DNA of 37,290 nucleotides from JALZAA01 sp035938395 (GTDB taxonomy: Bacteria > Actinomycetota > Acidimicrobiia > IMCC26256 > JACDBD01): contig DASZGY010000113.1 of assembly GCA_035938395.1 (NCBI GenBank), forward strand, positions 1 to 37,290. The letters are read 5' to 3'. The first letter of the stretch is position 1. Every line of letters starts with the position of its first letter. A program made the translations under genes and the position numbers. The notes beneath the pieces are model-generated. The model made no database searches, was not told where the DNA came from, and saw nothing but the letters and a program-made list of their open reading frames with translations. This document shows positions 37,250-37,290 of this stretch, piece by piece.

Positions 37250-37290
37250 TGACGCGAACCGAGCCCATCCGCCTGACGAGCTACTCCCAC
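37249..37290 (+). CDS. selD: Probable selenophosphate synthase, first 14 codons
   Basis: GTG 37249 opens a frame of 14 codons to the window edge, ending IRLTSYSH. SelD proteins begin with an IRLT-x-YSH segment just before the catalytic GxGC(U)xCK loop, so the start of selD is the best reading. The catalytic Cys or Sec would fall just outside the window. TACCAT and six bases precede the GTG. The call rests on eight residues and needs the next contig bases. Confidence 0.55.
   Translation, partial: MTRTEPIRLTSYSH

Overview
The window is about 70% GC, densely packed with genes, and reads as chromosomal DNA of a high-GC actinobacterium. An Acidimicrobiia-like lineage is my inference from the gene content: CobN with a ChlI/ChlD fusion, DUF4395, PPOX, ABM and LAL-type LuxR genes, and ethylmalonyl-CoA pathway enzymes of actinobacterial type. 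I see no phage, insertion sequence, tRNA, rRNA or CRISPR array. No gene-free gap exceeds 300 bases; the largest are 12556-12756 and 36024-36238.

Layout. (1) 1-8382 is a translationally coupled cobalamin operon: the end of a CobC/CobD-type aminotransferase, cobQ, cobN, a ChlI-ChlD fusion and cobT. Every junction is a TGATG, GTGA or ATGA overlap. A small conserved protein follows. (2) 8981-12555 encodes a heterodimeric ABC exporter with one degenerate ATP site. (3) 12757-15078 holds DUF4395, a MauE-like membrane protein, a flavin reductase and a metallo-beta-lactamase-fold hydrolase. (4) 15130-16994 is an ABC-2 type efflux pair, divergent from an epoxide-hydrolase-like protein whose 3' end overlaps a convergent secreted M1-type peptidase. 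(5) 19520-23014 includes a conserved unknown, a HIT protein, a MaoC protein that looks like actinobacterial mesaconyl-CoA hydratase, an ABM protein, a PaaI thioesterase and an acyl-CoA dehydrogenase. (6) 23077-27737 is a LAL-type LuxR regulator divergent from a third ABC exporter. (7) 27812-33474 has an SGNH hydrolase, methylsuccinyl-CoA dehydrogenase (mcd), a phosphodiester-glycosidase-like protein, a coiled-coil protein and malyl-CoA/methylmalyl-CoA lyase (mcl). (8) 33505-37290 has a second metallo-hydrolase, a PPOX/dienelactone-hydrolase pair, a thioredoxin-fold-like protein, a secreted NlpC/P60 hydrolase and the first 14 codons of a probable selD.

How the genes fit together: three enzymes of the ethylmalonyl-CoA pathway (mcd, mesaconyl-CoA hydratase, mcl) lie dispersed within about 13 kb. 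That pathway needs two B12-dependent mutases, and the B12 operon begins the window.

The most unusual non-coding signals are: a roughly 50-bp palindromic repeat present three times, always between genes (23016-23065, 25772-25821, 30562-30612); a recurring start architecture, TANNNT, six or seven bases, then the start codon, which implies widespread leaderless transcription; and a perfect inverted repeat carrying two back-to-back -10 elements between mcl and a metallo-hydrolase.
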